Shown here: in pieces, positions 9,729 through 20,918 of the stretch
How the letters are laid out: each line of letters opens with the position of its first letter
Numbering within the stretch: position 1 is the stretch's first letter
Assembly (NCBI RefSeq): GCF_022539505.1
Contig: NC_061508.1
Location: 66,411,754 to 66,475,753 of the forward strand
Direction of reading: 5' to 3'
DNA length: 64,000 nucleotides
Source: Lolium rigidum
Taxonomy: Eukaryota; Streptophyta; Magnoliopsida; Poales; Poaceae
Notes under the pieces: model-generated
Databases searched by the model: none
Seen by the model: only the letters and a program-made list of their open reading frames with translations
Told to the model about the DNA's origin: nothing
Made by a program: the position numbers and the translations under genes

Positions 9729-11327
9729 TGATACGTCTCAAACGTATCTATGATTTCTTATGTTCCATGCTACTTTATTGATGATACTCACATGTTTTAT
9801 ACACATTATATGTCGTTATTATGCATTTTCCGGCACTAACCTATTGACGAGATGCCGAAGAGCCGATTCTGTTGTTCTCGCTGTTTTTGGTTTCGAAATC
9901 CTAGTAAGGAAATATTCTCGGAATTGGACGAAATCAACGCCCGTGGTCCTATTTTTACACGAAGCTTCCAGAAGACCGAAGGAGTCACGAAGTGGGGCCA
10001 CGGGGCGCCGCCACACTAGGGCGGCGCGGCCTACAGGGGGCCCGCGCGGCCCTAGCGTGTGGGGCCCCCGTGACGCCCCTTGACCTGCCCTTCCGCCTAC
10101 TTAAAGCCTTCATCGCGAAACCCCCAGTACCGAGAGCCACGATACGGAAAACCTTCCAGAGACGCCGCCGCCGCCAATCCCATCTCGGGGGATTCAGGAG
10201 ATCGCCTCCGGCACCTTGCCGGAGAGGGGAATCATCTCCCGGAGGTCTCTTCATCGCCATGATCGCCTCCGGATCGATGTGTGAGTAGTCCACCCCTGGA
10301 CTATGGGTCCATAGCGGTAGCAAGATGGTTGTCTTCTCCTCATTGTGCTATCATGTTAGATCTTGTGAGCTGCCTATCATGATCAAGATCATCTATTTGT
10401 AATGCTACATGTTGTGTTTGTTGGGATCCGATGAATATTGAATACTATGTCAAGTTGATTATCAATCTATCATATATGTTATTTATGTTCTTGCATGCTC
10501 TCCGTTGCTAGTAGAGGCTCTGGCCAAGTTGATACTTGTGACTCCAAAAGGGAGTATTTATGCTCGGTAGTGGGTTCATGCCTCCATTAAATCTGGGACA
10601 GTGATGTAAAGTTCTAAGGTTGTGGATGTGTTGTTGCCACTAGGGATAAAACATCGATGCTTTGTCTAAGGATATTTGTGTTGATTACATTACGCACCAT
10701 ACTTAATGCAATTGTCTATTTTTTGCAACTTAATACTGGAAGGGGTTGGGATGATAACCTGAAGGTGGACTTTTAGGCATAGATGCATGCTGGATAGCGG
10801 TCTATGTACTTTGTCGTAATGCCCTGATTAAATCTCATAGTACTCATCATGATATATGTATGTGCATTGTTATGCCTTCTTTATTTGTCAATTGCCCAAC
10901 TGTAATTTGTTCACCCAACATCTGTTTATCTTATGGGAGAGACACCACTAGTGAACTGTGGACCCCGGTCCAATTCTTTACATCTGAAATACAATCTATC
11001 GCAATTGTTCTTTACTTGTTCTTCGCAAACAATCATCATCTTCCACACTATACATCTAATCCTTTGTTTACGAGCAAGCCGGTGAGATTGACAACCTCAC
11101 CGTTACGTTGGGGCAAAGTACTTTGATTGTGTTGTGCAGGTTCCACGTTGGCGCCGGAATCCCCGGTGTTGCGCCGCACTACACTCCGCCACCATCAACC
11201 TTCAACGTGCTTCTTGGCTCCTACTCGGTTCGATAAACCTTGGTTTCTTTCGAGGGAAAACTTGCTACTCGTACGCATCACACCTTCCTCTTGGGGTTCC
11301 CAACGGACGTGTCGACCGCACGCATCA
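9729..11327 (+). repeat. 5' LTR of Element 1
   Basis: TG...CA-bounded LTR of 1599 bases, paired with 15323-16921. A GC-rich segment is followed by a TTAAAG promoter-like motif at about 10097. Short ORFs on both strands recur in all copies of this LTR and are not genes. Confidence 0.93.
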
Positions 11328-11339
11328 AGCTCTTTTTCA

Positions 11340-11356
11340 CGGCGCCGTTGCCGGGG
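11340..11356 (+). other. Primer binding site, tRNA-Asp-like
   Basis: CGGCGCCGTTGCCGGGG, 12 bases after the LTR end, is complementary (except its first base) to the 3' end of plant tRNA-Asp including CCA, as I remember that tRNA. The same site follows the 5' LTR of Elements 2 and 3. Confidence 0.65.
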
Positions 11357-11654
11357 AGATCAAGACACGCTGCAAGGGGAGTCTCCCACATCCAATCTCT
11401 TTACTTTGTTTTTGTCTTGCTTTACTTTCCTTTATTTACTGCTTTGTTTGCTCTTATATCAAAAATACAAAAAAAACTAGTTACTAGTTTTATTTTATTT
11501 GCTGTCTTGTTTGCATTCTCTATATTGAAAACACAAAAAAAATTAGTTACTTGCATTTACTCTACTTAATTTAGTTTGCTTTACTTATTTTTACTACTGT
11601 TAAAATGAATACTCCTGAGAACAGTAAGTTGTGTGATTTCACTAGTTAGGCTTA

Positions 11655-12221
11655 ATGGAAAACAACAAAAATATTAGAGATCTTTATAGTATTTATCTTG
11701 AGTTAGGACATGAGGTGTTTGAAGAGAAAATTAAAAAACCCATGGAACTTTGTTTGCAAAATAGTTGTAGCAATGTTATTAGCATGAACTCTTTGAACAC
11801 TATTATTGCTAATGCTATGGAAGTATTTAAGCTTGGGGAAGCTGGTTTTGATGAGCATGATATTTTTAGTCCCCCAAGCATGGAGGAGAAAATTTACATT
11901 GATGATACTTTGCCTCCCATTTATGATGATAGTGGTATTTTCGTGCCACCTACTATGGAGGATAAAGTTTATTATGATTATACCATGCCTGCAATTTATG
12001 ATGATTACAATGATGGTTGTGATAGTTTTACTCCCACTATTACTAATAAAATTGATTATGCTTATGTGGAGAGTAATGATACTTTTATGCATGTGAATAA
12101 GAATGCTTTATGTGATAGTTATATTGTTGAGTTTGTTCATGATGCCACTGAAAGTTATTATGAGAGAGGGAAACATGGTTATATGCATCTTAATAATATT
12201 AAGTTCCCCTCTTTATGTTGA
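11655..12221 (+). CDS. 188-aa ORF of Element 1, acidic repeat protein of unknown function
   Basis: Open from ATG at 11655, starting MENNKNIRDLYSIYLELGHE. Residues about 75-135 contain a loose repeat: F.PPSMEEKIYIDDTLPPIYDD, F.PPTMEDKVYYDYTMPAIYDD and SFTPTITNKIDYAYVES. Each has Pro-Pro/Thr, an EEK/EDK/NK motif and a Tyr-Asp-rich end. It closes with ALCDSYIVEFVHDATESYYE. I recall similar sequences in grass Athila-like elements but know no activity. It lies before a protease-tail ORF in the place where gag-pro would be; it may be a remnant of a longer polyprotein with the middle deleted. Confidence 0.5.
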   Translation: MENNKNIRDLYSIYLELGHEVFEEKIKKPMELCLQNSCSNVISMNSLNTIIANAMEVFKLGEAGFDEHDIFSPPSMEEKIYIDDTLPPIYDDSGIFVPPTMEDKVYYDYTMPAIYDDYNDGCDSFTPTITNKIDYAYVESNDTFMHVNKNALCDSYIVEFVHDATESYYERGKHGYMHLNNIKFPSLC

Positions 12222-12380
12222 GAATCTTGAAGTTGCGCTTGTGTTACTTTTCTATGCTTGTTGCATTATGCTTACATGACTTGTTTATTTACAAGATTCA
12301 TTTTCATAGGAAGTGGGTTAGACTTAAATTTATTCATACTTGCTTTTTGATGCTCTTTTTGCTTCAACTCTCATCCTTAT

Positions 12381-12716
12381 GTGAGCATCATTGAAATTAC
12401 TGAGCCCATCTTAATGGCTATAAAGAAACCTTTGGGGAGGATTGATAATATTCACATTATGGTTAACAATAACCTTGTCCCCGTTGATTTTGTTGTCTTG
12501 GATATTGAATGCAATGCATCTTGTCCCGTTATATTGGGAAGACCTTTTCTTCGAACTGTTGGTGCCACCATTGATATGAAGGAAGGTAATATTAAATATC
12601 AATTTCCTCTTAAGAAAGGTATGGAACACTTCCCTAGAAAGAGAATGAAGTTAACTTATGATTCTATTATTAGAACAAATTATGATGTTGATGCTTCATC
12701 TCTTGACAATACTTGA
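12381..12716 (+). pseudogene. Retropepsin C-terminal remnant
   Basis: A 111-aa ORF reads KPLGRIDNIHIMVNNNLVPV, FVVLDIECNASCPVILGRPF and LRTVGATIDMKEGNIKYQF. The ILGRPFL box and its surroundings match the C-terminal half of Gypsy aspartic proteases of the Athila type. The catalytic Asp-Thr/Ser-Gly part is missing, so it cannot be an active protease. It ends with DVDASSLDNT, a tail shared by the Element 3 ORF. Confidence 0.7.
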
Positions 12717-12720
12717 TTCA

Positions 12721-12778
12721 CACTTTCTGCGCCTAGCTGAAAGGCGTTAAAGAAAAGCGCTTATGGGAGACAACCCAT
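12721..12778 (+). other. Structured block after the ORF, Element 1
   Basis: Right after the stop, two stem-loops can be drawn: CGCCT (12730-12734) with AGGCG (12742-12746), and ATGGG (12763-12767) with CCCAT (12774-12778). AAGCGCTT lies between them. The same block follows the ORF in Elements 2 and 3 almost unchanged. The role is unknown; packaging, splicing or readthrough control are possibilities. Confidence 0.55.
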
Positions 12779-15284
12779 TATTTTACTTCTGCACTTTATT
12801 TTATATTTGAGTCTTGGAAGTTGTTACTACTGTAGCAACCTCTCCTTATCTTTATATTATTGCATTGTTGTGCCAAGTAAAGTCTTTGATAGTAAAGTCA
12901 ATACTAGATTTGGATTACTCGCGCAGGAACAGATTTCTTGCTGTCACGAATTTGAGCAGTAGTCTCTGTAGAAAATTTATAAAAATCTGCCAATTTACGT
13001 GCGTGATCCTCGGATATGTACGCAACTTTCATTCAATTTGGGAATTTTCATCCGAGCAAGTCCGGCGCCTCTTAAAAATTCGTCTTTACTGATCGTTCTG
13101 TTTTGACAGATTCTGCCTTTTATTTCGCATTGCCTCGTTTTGCTATGTTTGATGGATTTCTTTGTTCCATTAACTTTCAGTAGCTTTGTGCAATGTCCGA
13201 AGTGTTAAGAATGATTATGTCACCTCTGAATATATGAATTATGCACCGACCCTCTAATGAGTTTGTTTTGAGTTTGGTGTGGAGGAAGTTTTCAAGGGTC
13301 AAGAGAGGAGGATGATACAATATGATCAAGAAGAGTGAAAAGTCTAAGCTTGGGGATGCCCCCGTGGTTCATCCCCGCATATTTTAAGAAGACCCAAGCG
13401 TCTAAGCTTGGGGATGCCCAAGGCATCCCTTCTTCATCGACAACTTATCAGGTTCCTCTAGTGAAACTATATTTTTATTCCGTCACATCTTATGTGATTT
13501 ACTTGGAGCGTCTGTTTGTTTCTATTTTTGTTTTTGTTTGAATAAAATCAGATCCTAGCATTCTTTGTTTGGGAGAGAGACACGCTCCGTTGTTTCGTAT
13601 GAACACATGTGTTCTTAGCTTTATCTTTAATGTTCATTGCGAAAGTTGAACTACTTCATTCATTGTTACATGGTTGGAAACGGAAAATGCCGCATGTGGT
13701 AAATGGTATAATGTCTTGAATAATTTGATACTTGGCAATTGTTGTGCTCATATAGATCATGTTTAAGCTCTTGCATCATGTACCTTGTACCCATTAATGA
13801 ATAACTACATAGAGCTTGTTAAAATTTGGTTTGCATGATTGGTCTCTAGAGTCTAGATATTTTCTGGTTAAGGTGTTTGAACAACAAGGAGACAATGTAA
13901 AGTCTTATAATAGTTACAATATGTTCATATGTGAGTTTTGCTGCACCGTTTTATACTTGAGTTTGCTTCAAACAACCTTGCTAGCCTAGCCTTGTATTGA
14001 GAGGAATTCTTCTCGTGCATCCAAATCCTTGAGCCAAAAACTATGCCATTTGTGTCCACCATACCTACCTACCACATGGTATTTCTCCGCCATTCCAAAG
14101 TAAATTACTTGAGTGCTACCTTTAAAAATTCTATCCTTTGCCTTTGCAATATATAGCTCATGGGAAAATAGCCTTAAAAACTATTGTGGTGAAGAATATG
14201 TACTTATGTGTCTTATTTCTTAATAAGTTGCTTGTTGAGCGGTAACCATGTTTCGGGGACGCCATCAACTCTTTTACCTTTGTTGAATATCATGTGAGTT
14301 GCTATGCATGTTCGTCTTGTCTCGAAGTAAGGGCGATTTTCATGATCAAATGGTTTGAGTATGCATACTCGTTAGAGAAGAACATTGGGCCGCTAACTAA
14401 AGCCATGATTCATGGTGGAAGTTTCAGTTTGGACAATCAATCCTCAATCTCTTATGAGAATATTAACTGTTGTTGAATGCTTATGCATTAAAGAGGAGTC
14501 CATTATCTCGTTGTCTATGTTGTCCCGGTATGGATGTCTAAGTTGAGAATAATCAAAAAGCGAGAAATCCAATGCGAGCTTTCTCCTTAGACCTTTGTAC
14601 GAGGCGGCATAGAGGTACCCCTTTGTGACACTTGGTTGAAACATATGCTATGCAATTATAATCCATGTTAATCCAAGCTAATTAGGACAAGGTGCGAGCA
14701 CTATTGGTATACTATGCATGAGGCTTGCAACTTATAGGATATCTTATACATAACACATATGCTTTATTACTACCGTTGACAAAATTGTTTCTTGTTTTCA
14801 AAATGAAAAGCTCTGGCACAAATATAGTAATCAATGCTTCCCCCTGCGAAGGGCCTTTCTTCTACTTTATTGTTGAGTCAGTTTACCCATTCTTTCTATC
14901 TTAGAAGCAAACACTTGTATCAACTGTGTGCATTGATTCTTACATGTTTACCTATTGCACTTGTTATATTACTTTGTGTTGACAATTATCCATGAGATAA
15001 ATATGTTGAAGTTGAAAGCAACTACTGAAACTTATATCTTCCTTTGTGTTGCTTCAATACCTTTACTTTGAATCTATTGCTTTATGAGTAACTCTTATGC
15101 AAGTCTTATTGATGTTTGTCTTGAAAGTATTATTCATGAAAAGTCTTTGCTATATGATTCATTTGTTTACTCATTATCTTCGTCATTGCTTCGAATCGCT
15201 GCATTCATCTCATATGCTTTACAATAGTATTGATCAAGATTATGATAGCATGTCACTTCAGAAATTATCTTTGTTATCGTTTAC
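12779..15284 (+). other. Conserved non-coding 3' half of Element 1
   Basis: About 2.5 kb without coding potential, alignable by eye to 28698-31187 and 59101-61592. It contains two internal copies of the polypurine-like motif TAAGCTTGGGGATGCC at 13345-13360 and 13403-13418. Short ORFs here are not conserved in frame between copies. Confidence 0.75.
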
Positions 15285-15322
15285 CTACTCGAGGGCGAGT
15301 AGGAACTAAGCTTGGGGATGCT
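15285..15322 (+). promoter_or_regulatory. Hairpin and polypurine tract before the 3' LTR, Element 1
   Basis: A 7-bp stem CTACTCG (15285-15291)/CGAGTAG (15296-15302) is followed by TAAGCTTGGGGATGCT up to the LTR, the expected place of the plus-strand primer. Confidence 0.7.
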
Positions 15323-16921
15323 TGATACGTCTCAAACGTATCTATAATTTCTTATGTTCCATGCTACTTTATTGATGATACTCACATGTTTTATACACAT
15401 TATATGTCGTTATTATGCATTTTCCGGCACTAACCTATTGACGAGATGCCGAAGGGCCAGTTGCTGTTTTCTGCTGTTTTTGGTTTCAGAAATCCTAGTA
15501 AGGAAATATTCTCGGAATTGGACGAAATCAACGCCCAGGGGCCTATTTTTACATGAAGCTTCCAGAAGACCGAAGGAGTCACGAAGTGGGGCCACGGGGC
15601 GCCGCCACACTAGGGCGGCACGGCCTACAGGGGGCCCACGCGGCCCTAGCGTGTGGGGCCCCCGTGACGCCCCTTGACCTGCCCTTCCGCCTACTTAAAG
15701 CCTTCATCGCGAAACCCCCAGTACCGAGAGCCATGATACGGAAAACCTTCCAGAGACGCCGCCGCCGCCAATCCCATCTCGGGGGATTCAGGAGATCGCC
15801 TCCGGCACCCTGCCGGAGAGGGGAATCATCTCCCGGAGGTCTCTTCATCGCCATGATCGCCTCCGGATCGATGTGTGAGTAGTCCACCCCTGGACTATGG
15901 GTCCATAGCAGTAGCTAGATGGTTGTCTTCTCCTCATTGTGCTATCATGTTAGATCTTGTGAGCTGCCTATCATGATCAAGATCATCTATTTGTAATGCT
16001 ACATGTTGTGTTTGTTGGGATCCGATGAATATTGAATACTATGTCAAGTTGATTATCAATCTATCATATATGTTATTTATGTTCTTGCATGCTCTCCGTT
16101 GCTAGTAGATCTCTGGCCAAGTTGATACTTGTGACTCCAAGAGGGAGTATTTATGCTCGATAGTGGGTTCATGCCTCCATTAAATCTGGGACAGTGACAG
16201 AAAGTTCTAAGGTTGTGGATGTGCTGTTGCCACTAGGGATAAAACATCGATGCTTTGTCTAAGGATATTTGTGTTGATTACATTACGCACCATACTTAAT
16301 GCAATTGTCTCGTTGTTTGCAACTTAATACCGGAAGGGGTTCGGATGATAACCTGAAGGTGGACTTTTTAGGCATAGATGCATGCTGGATAGCGGTCTAT
16401 GTACTTTGTCGTAATGCCCCGATTAAATCTCATAGTACTCATCATGATATATGTATGTGCATTGTTATGCCTTCTTTATTTGTCAATTGCCCAACCGTAA
16501 TTTGTTCACCCAACATCCGTTTATCTTATGGGAGAGAAACCACTAGTGAACTGTGGACCCCGGTCCAATTCTTTACATCTGAAATACAATCTACCGCAAT
16601 TGTTCTTTATCGTTCTTCGCAAACAATCATCATTTTCCACACTATACATCTAATCCTTTGTTTACGAAGCAAGCCGGTGAGATTGACAACCTCACTGTTA
16701 CGTTGGGGCAAAGTACTTTGATTGTGTTGTGCAGGTTCCACGTTGGCGCCGGAATCCCTGGTGTTGCGCTGCACTACACTCCGCCACCATCAACCTTCAA
16801 CGTTCTTCTTGGCTCCTACTGGTTCGATAAACCTTGGTTTCTTTCTGAGGGAAAACTTTCTACTGTACGCATCACACCTTCCTCTTGGGGTTCCCAACGG
16901 ACGTGTCGACTGCACGCATCA
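15323..16921 (+). repeat. 3' LTR of Element 1
   Basis: Same length as the 5' LTR (1599 bases) with scattered base differences, for example around 15450-15490. It is followed by the target duplication AGCAC at 16922-16926. Confidence 0.93.
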
Positions 16922-16926
16922 AGCAC

Positions 16927-17588
16927 CAACTTGGGTTGAACCTATTAAGGAATTCCTGATCAACGGCACCTTGCCGATTGACGAAACTGAGTCAAGGAGG
17001 ATCCAGAGGAGGTCCAAGGCCTATACCATCACCAACGGTGAAGTGTACAAAAGAAGTGTTACCGATGTCCTCCAAAGATGTGTGGAATCGGATGAAGGAA
17101 AAAAAATGCTCGTGGAAATTCACCAAGGAGAGTGCGGGCACCATGTACTCGTCCAGGGCGATGGTGGCAAAAGTGTTCCGGCATGGGTTCTACTGGCCCA
17201 CGGCACTGGAAAATGCTGAGGATTTGGTACGGAAATGCAATGGGTGCCAGAGGTACGCCAAGCAAAATCATACCCCAGCATCCGGTTTAAAAACTATACC
17301 GATAACTTGGTCGTTTGCGGTTTGGTGCCTGGATATGGTTGGACCGTTCAAAACAGCAAGAGGAAGCATGACTCACATCTTGGTGATGGTCGATAAATTC
17401 ACTAAGTGGCTTGAGGTGAAGCCAATTGCAAAATGCGATGGACATACAGCCGTGAAATTCTTGAAAGATGTTATTTTGCGGTATGGATATATACCTGCAT
17501 ACCATCATCACTGACAATGGGACAAACTTCCCCCAAGGAGAATTTAAGCGGTTTTGTGAGGATAACAACATCCGGTTGGATATGTGCT
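16927..17588 (+). pseudogene. Gypsy integrase, zinc-binding and core part
   Basis: Resumes the Tat pol frame directly after Element 1: TWVEPIKEFLINGTLPIDE is the RNase H-integrase linker. The zinc finger shows HQGECGHH and, after a frameshift near 17145, CNGCQRYAK. The core carries LDMVGPF with the first catalytic Asp. A second slip occurs near 17490, before the ITDNGTNF box with the second Asp. The reading is cut by Element 2; the last five bases, GTGCT (17584-17588), are its target duplication. Confidence 0.8.
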
Positions 17589-17871
17589 TGATACGTCTCC
17601 GACGTATCGATAATTTCTTATGTTCCATGCCACATTATTGATGATATCTACATGTTTTATGCACACTTTATGTCATATTCGTGCATTTTCTGGAACTAAC
17701 CTATTAACAAGATGCCGAAGAGCCGCTTGTTGTTTTCTGCTGTTTTTGGTTTCAGAAATCCTAGTAACGAAATATTCTCGGAATTGGACGAAATCAAAAC
17801 CCAGGGTCCTATTTTGCCACGAAGCTTCCGGAAGACCGAAGAGCACTACACGATGGACCAAGCATGGAGGC

Positions 17872-18210
17872 TATAAAACTGCCGGCGTAAGCAGCTTATG
17901 GAGGCGAGTAGTCTGCCGGCATAAATGTTGTACCGGCAGAAAAATCTGCCCTCTATAATGCTGACGGTAAAGACATATGCCGGCAGACAATTCTGTACCG
18001 GCAGGCTAGCTGCCCTAGGATAATTCTTTGCCGGCACGTACCCTACGTCGGCAGCTATGCTGCCCGTACATTTATACCGGCAGTTTGTGTGGCACAAATA
18101 TTTCTACCGGCAGTTAGATTGCCCGAAACATCCTACCTGGCAGTTTTTCCGCCACAAATATCTCTACCGGCGAGTTAGATTGCTCGAAACCGCCTACCGG
18201 CGGACAAATC
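17872..18210. repeat. Left subterminal CCGGCAG repeats of the CACTA
   Basis: More than ten copies of CTGCCGG/CCGGCAG in both orientations, spaced roughly 20-40 bases apart. Such arrays bind the CACTA accessory protein in characterised elements. A matching but shorter array lies at 26190-26380. Confidence 0.85.
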
Positions 18211-18228
18211 ACGGATATAGATTTCAGG

Positions 18229-18392
18229 TCATCAAACATTTCACATACACATGAATTCAGAAACATTTCACATACACATGAATTCAGAAACAACATCAGG
18301 TCATCAAACATTTCACATACACATGAATTCGTAGACAACATCAGGTCATCAAACATTTCACATACACATGAATTCAGAAACAACATCAGGTC
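18229..18392. repeat. 45-bp tandem repeat
   Basis: Units of TCATCAAACATTTCACATAC followed by ACATGAATTC and an A/C-rich end start at 18229, 18301 and 18346. The first is lengthened by an internal duplication of CATTTCACATACACATGAAT. Bases 18393-18939 contain nothing I recognise. Confidence 0.85.
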
Positions 18393-18939
18393 ATTCGGAA
18401 TAGTCCGATCACATAGATAGATTCATAGTCTGATCATACGTACAGACTCGACTCGACATTGCATACATATGCCAGCTTATATTGCGGCTAATACATCATC
18501 AGCCCACTAGCGAGTGCAACATTCATAAATATTTCAAGACACTTCAGACTGGAAAACAAAAAGAGATCTCATCCAACCACCAGTGTCATCACAGCGCGCC
18601 TTGCCCGGAACGAACTAGTCCGCATTCCTGTTGACCTGAAATAAATGAGAAGATCAATGAAATGTGACTAGTCTGAAATACTTGCAATTTTTCATAGTAA
18701 TTCACATAATGTCATAAACAAAACAAGTCAACAGCTGATCAACAACTTGCCATGTCCGAAACTCACAGTTAGCCGAATATGCATTTTACCAACTAGTCAT
18801 GATGCGTCCAACAAGCTCACTGTTTGCACATACATAAAATTGAGCAAAGAAACATTGAAGAAAGCTCACTCGTCCAAGCTCCTGTTTTCATCTTATAGTC
18901 TTGCATGTGTAGCTGTAGCACAAGAAGAGTTAAGTTTCT

Positions 18940-19830
18940 AGATATCACTTCCCACACGCCCTCGATCGAATTGCGGCCTCGCTTTGATAGCGTCCAAGCG
19001 GTTCTCAAGGAGCTAAAGACCTGGAGTATCCCCGAACCTCTCCGTCGCAACCTGGATCCTACACCGGCGGCGATGTGCATGTCGCCGTCGAAGCCTTCAC
19101 GGCCGTAAACCTACGCGTGAGCATAATCAAGTTCGGTCCGCACGGAAAAAGGCAGATCGAATCGAGTCGGTGCCGGATCGCCGGTGCCCGCCGGTTGTAT
19201 CTTCCAGCGGCAGCACAACAGCGAAAAACGGATGCAGACTTAGCCCAGAGCGCGGTGAACGCTGTGGAGAGCCGTGAGTGTGCCATGGCACACCCAAGCC
19301 CGCCCTCACTAGCCATGAGCTGGGTTGCTTTACTCACTCTCCGGCGAGGGCCTGGAGACGCACGTCCAGGAATCCATCAGCGATGGCGATCGATGATGGG
19401 GTATTGGGATGGTCCTCCAATAGTACATGGCCATGCAGCTGGATGGCTGGACCAGATCACCGAGCTCCACCGCGACATACTGCACCATGACGGAGTTGCT
19501 CACTACTCTGCAGAAGGACATCGCCGACCACCGCTGCTTCCGACAGTCAGGCACTGCTATGGCAAAGAGTTGACGATATGGAGAGCTACGGGGACGATCT
19601 AGCAAGGCTGGTAGAGGAGCTGGAAGCAGTGATGAAAAGCAACTATGCGGCTGCCGATGCTACTGAAGTGGGCGAACCCGCTGAGGCTATTGATGACCAG
19701 GGAGCAGGCTGCTAAGCAGCTGCATCTCTCCGCCGCATCACTAGAGCAGACCGAAGCATATGCCGCACACCGCGGCGGCCAGTTCCAGGACCTCCTTGAT
19801 CCATACTGCATGCATTTGATCCATAATCAT
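18940..19830 (+). pseudogene. Likely captured host gene fragment inside the CACTA, frame-broken
   Basis: GC content and codon-like texture differ from the AT-rich flanks. Plus-strand pieces in different frames read RFDSVQAVLKELKTWSIPEP (about 18985-19045), then MTELLTTLQKDIADHRCFRQ (from about 19488), then after a shift MESYGDDLARLVEELEAVMK and NYAAADATEVGEPAEAIDD (about 19578-19695). The last two look like a helical, coiled-coil-forming protein. I do not recognise the parent gene. CACTA elements often capture host exons; the strand opposite to the transposase fits that, but it could also be a decayed accessory gene. Confidence 0.4.
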
Positions 19831-20855
19831 TGGTGCTTGTCAGTATATACACCAGTTTCATGTATGTAAGAATTATTTCTGTGACCTTTTGAAACTAGAT
19901 ACTGACAATCAACAGTTGAACTATGCTTAAAAAATTATTACAGCTGAGTGATGCATGGAGATTCAGAGAGGTATATGAACTACAATCAGAGAAGATGTAA
20001 AATTAATATGACCGGGTGCTTCCAACGGGTAGACGAACATACATACGATCTTAAATGGTCTATGTGTAAGTGAAAAAATGTTGGATTGCTTAATTTAAAT
20101 ACTGGCTAATGTCCCTGTACGAAAAATAAAAATGATCCAACTGAACTCCATAGGTAAATTTATAGCAACAATGTATAGATGTCTTCCACTAATATTATTC
20201 ATTAGACAAGCAAGACACTTTGCTACTTTTACTTATGTTAACAATTAGAGTTTTTTGTGGCCCACTCTACAGCTTATGAAAGGGGGTAATGCCTTCAAAA
20301 GCAATTGGTGAAGAAAGAAATATGAACATGTAAAAGGAGTACCTTCATGCCTCATTAGCAAGTCAAAATAATCTGAATCATCAGTTCATCACTAGTGACC
20401 AATGCTTGAAAAGTCAGCTACGGAGACATGGAGTTACATACTACAGATTTGCTTTCCGATGTTTTGAAAACCAGATCAATTCTTTGTTTGAGTGTTCATT
20501 TGTATCGTCTCTTTATCATTTGAAAACCAGATCAATTCTTCTCCGATTGACCTTGCTCATGGTACTTAAATTGAATTTGTAAACGACAAATGATTTAATT
20601 ATTTATGCCACCAAATTGTTTAACAGTCTACTTTTGCCGTGAAGGAAGTAAAGACAATTTTAAGATGCAATAATGTATTGCTTGTGAAGAGATTTGGGGG
20701 AAACTGAATTACTATCAGTTTTGCACGGAGGCGTGCACCTTGCCGGCGGTGCTCACACATATTATCACCAAAAGTTAGAGGGGATACGGCTGTTGGTGTG
20801 AACAATATCTATAGACAGTAATAACTCACATATACATCAAGCAAATGGCAGTCCA

Positions 20856-20907
20856 TGTACAGGGCTCTGAATGCTAAAGGAATTGCTGCTGTACAGAGCC
20901 CTGTACA
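20856..20907. repeat. Perfect 13-bp inverted repeat after the transposase gene
   Basis: TGTACAGGGCTCT (20856-20868) and AGAGCCCTGTACA (20895-20907) enclose a 26-base loop, about 15 bases downstream (minus sense) of the proposed transposase stop. Bases 19831-20855 otherwise hold only AT-rich sequence. Confidence 0.8.
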
Positions 20908-20918
20908 GCTCACTGTTT

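Larger units (their letters stand above)
9729..16921 (+). mobile_element. Element 1: non-autonomous LTR retrotransposon with TSD AGCAC
   Basis: 5' LTR 9729-11327 and 3' LTR 15323-16921 (both 1599 bases) begin TGATACGTCTC and end CGCATCA. The 5-bp duplication AGCAC is at 9724-9728 and 16922-16926. The interior has a tRNA-Asp-like primer site, a 188-aa ORF, a protease-tail-like ORF, a structured block and about 2.5 kb of non-coding DNA. There is no RT, RNase H or integrase, so mobility would need a helper. Its remnants point to the Athila side of Gypsy (inference). It interrupts the pol gene of the surrounding Tat element. Confidence 0.92.

Noticed and set aside
9760..10323. Recurring 60-115-residue ORFs in the LTRs, on both strands
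   Set aside because: They recur in every LTR copy at the same place, lie in the GC-rich promoter/leader part, and are not conserved as protein between copies.
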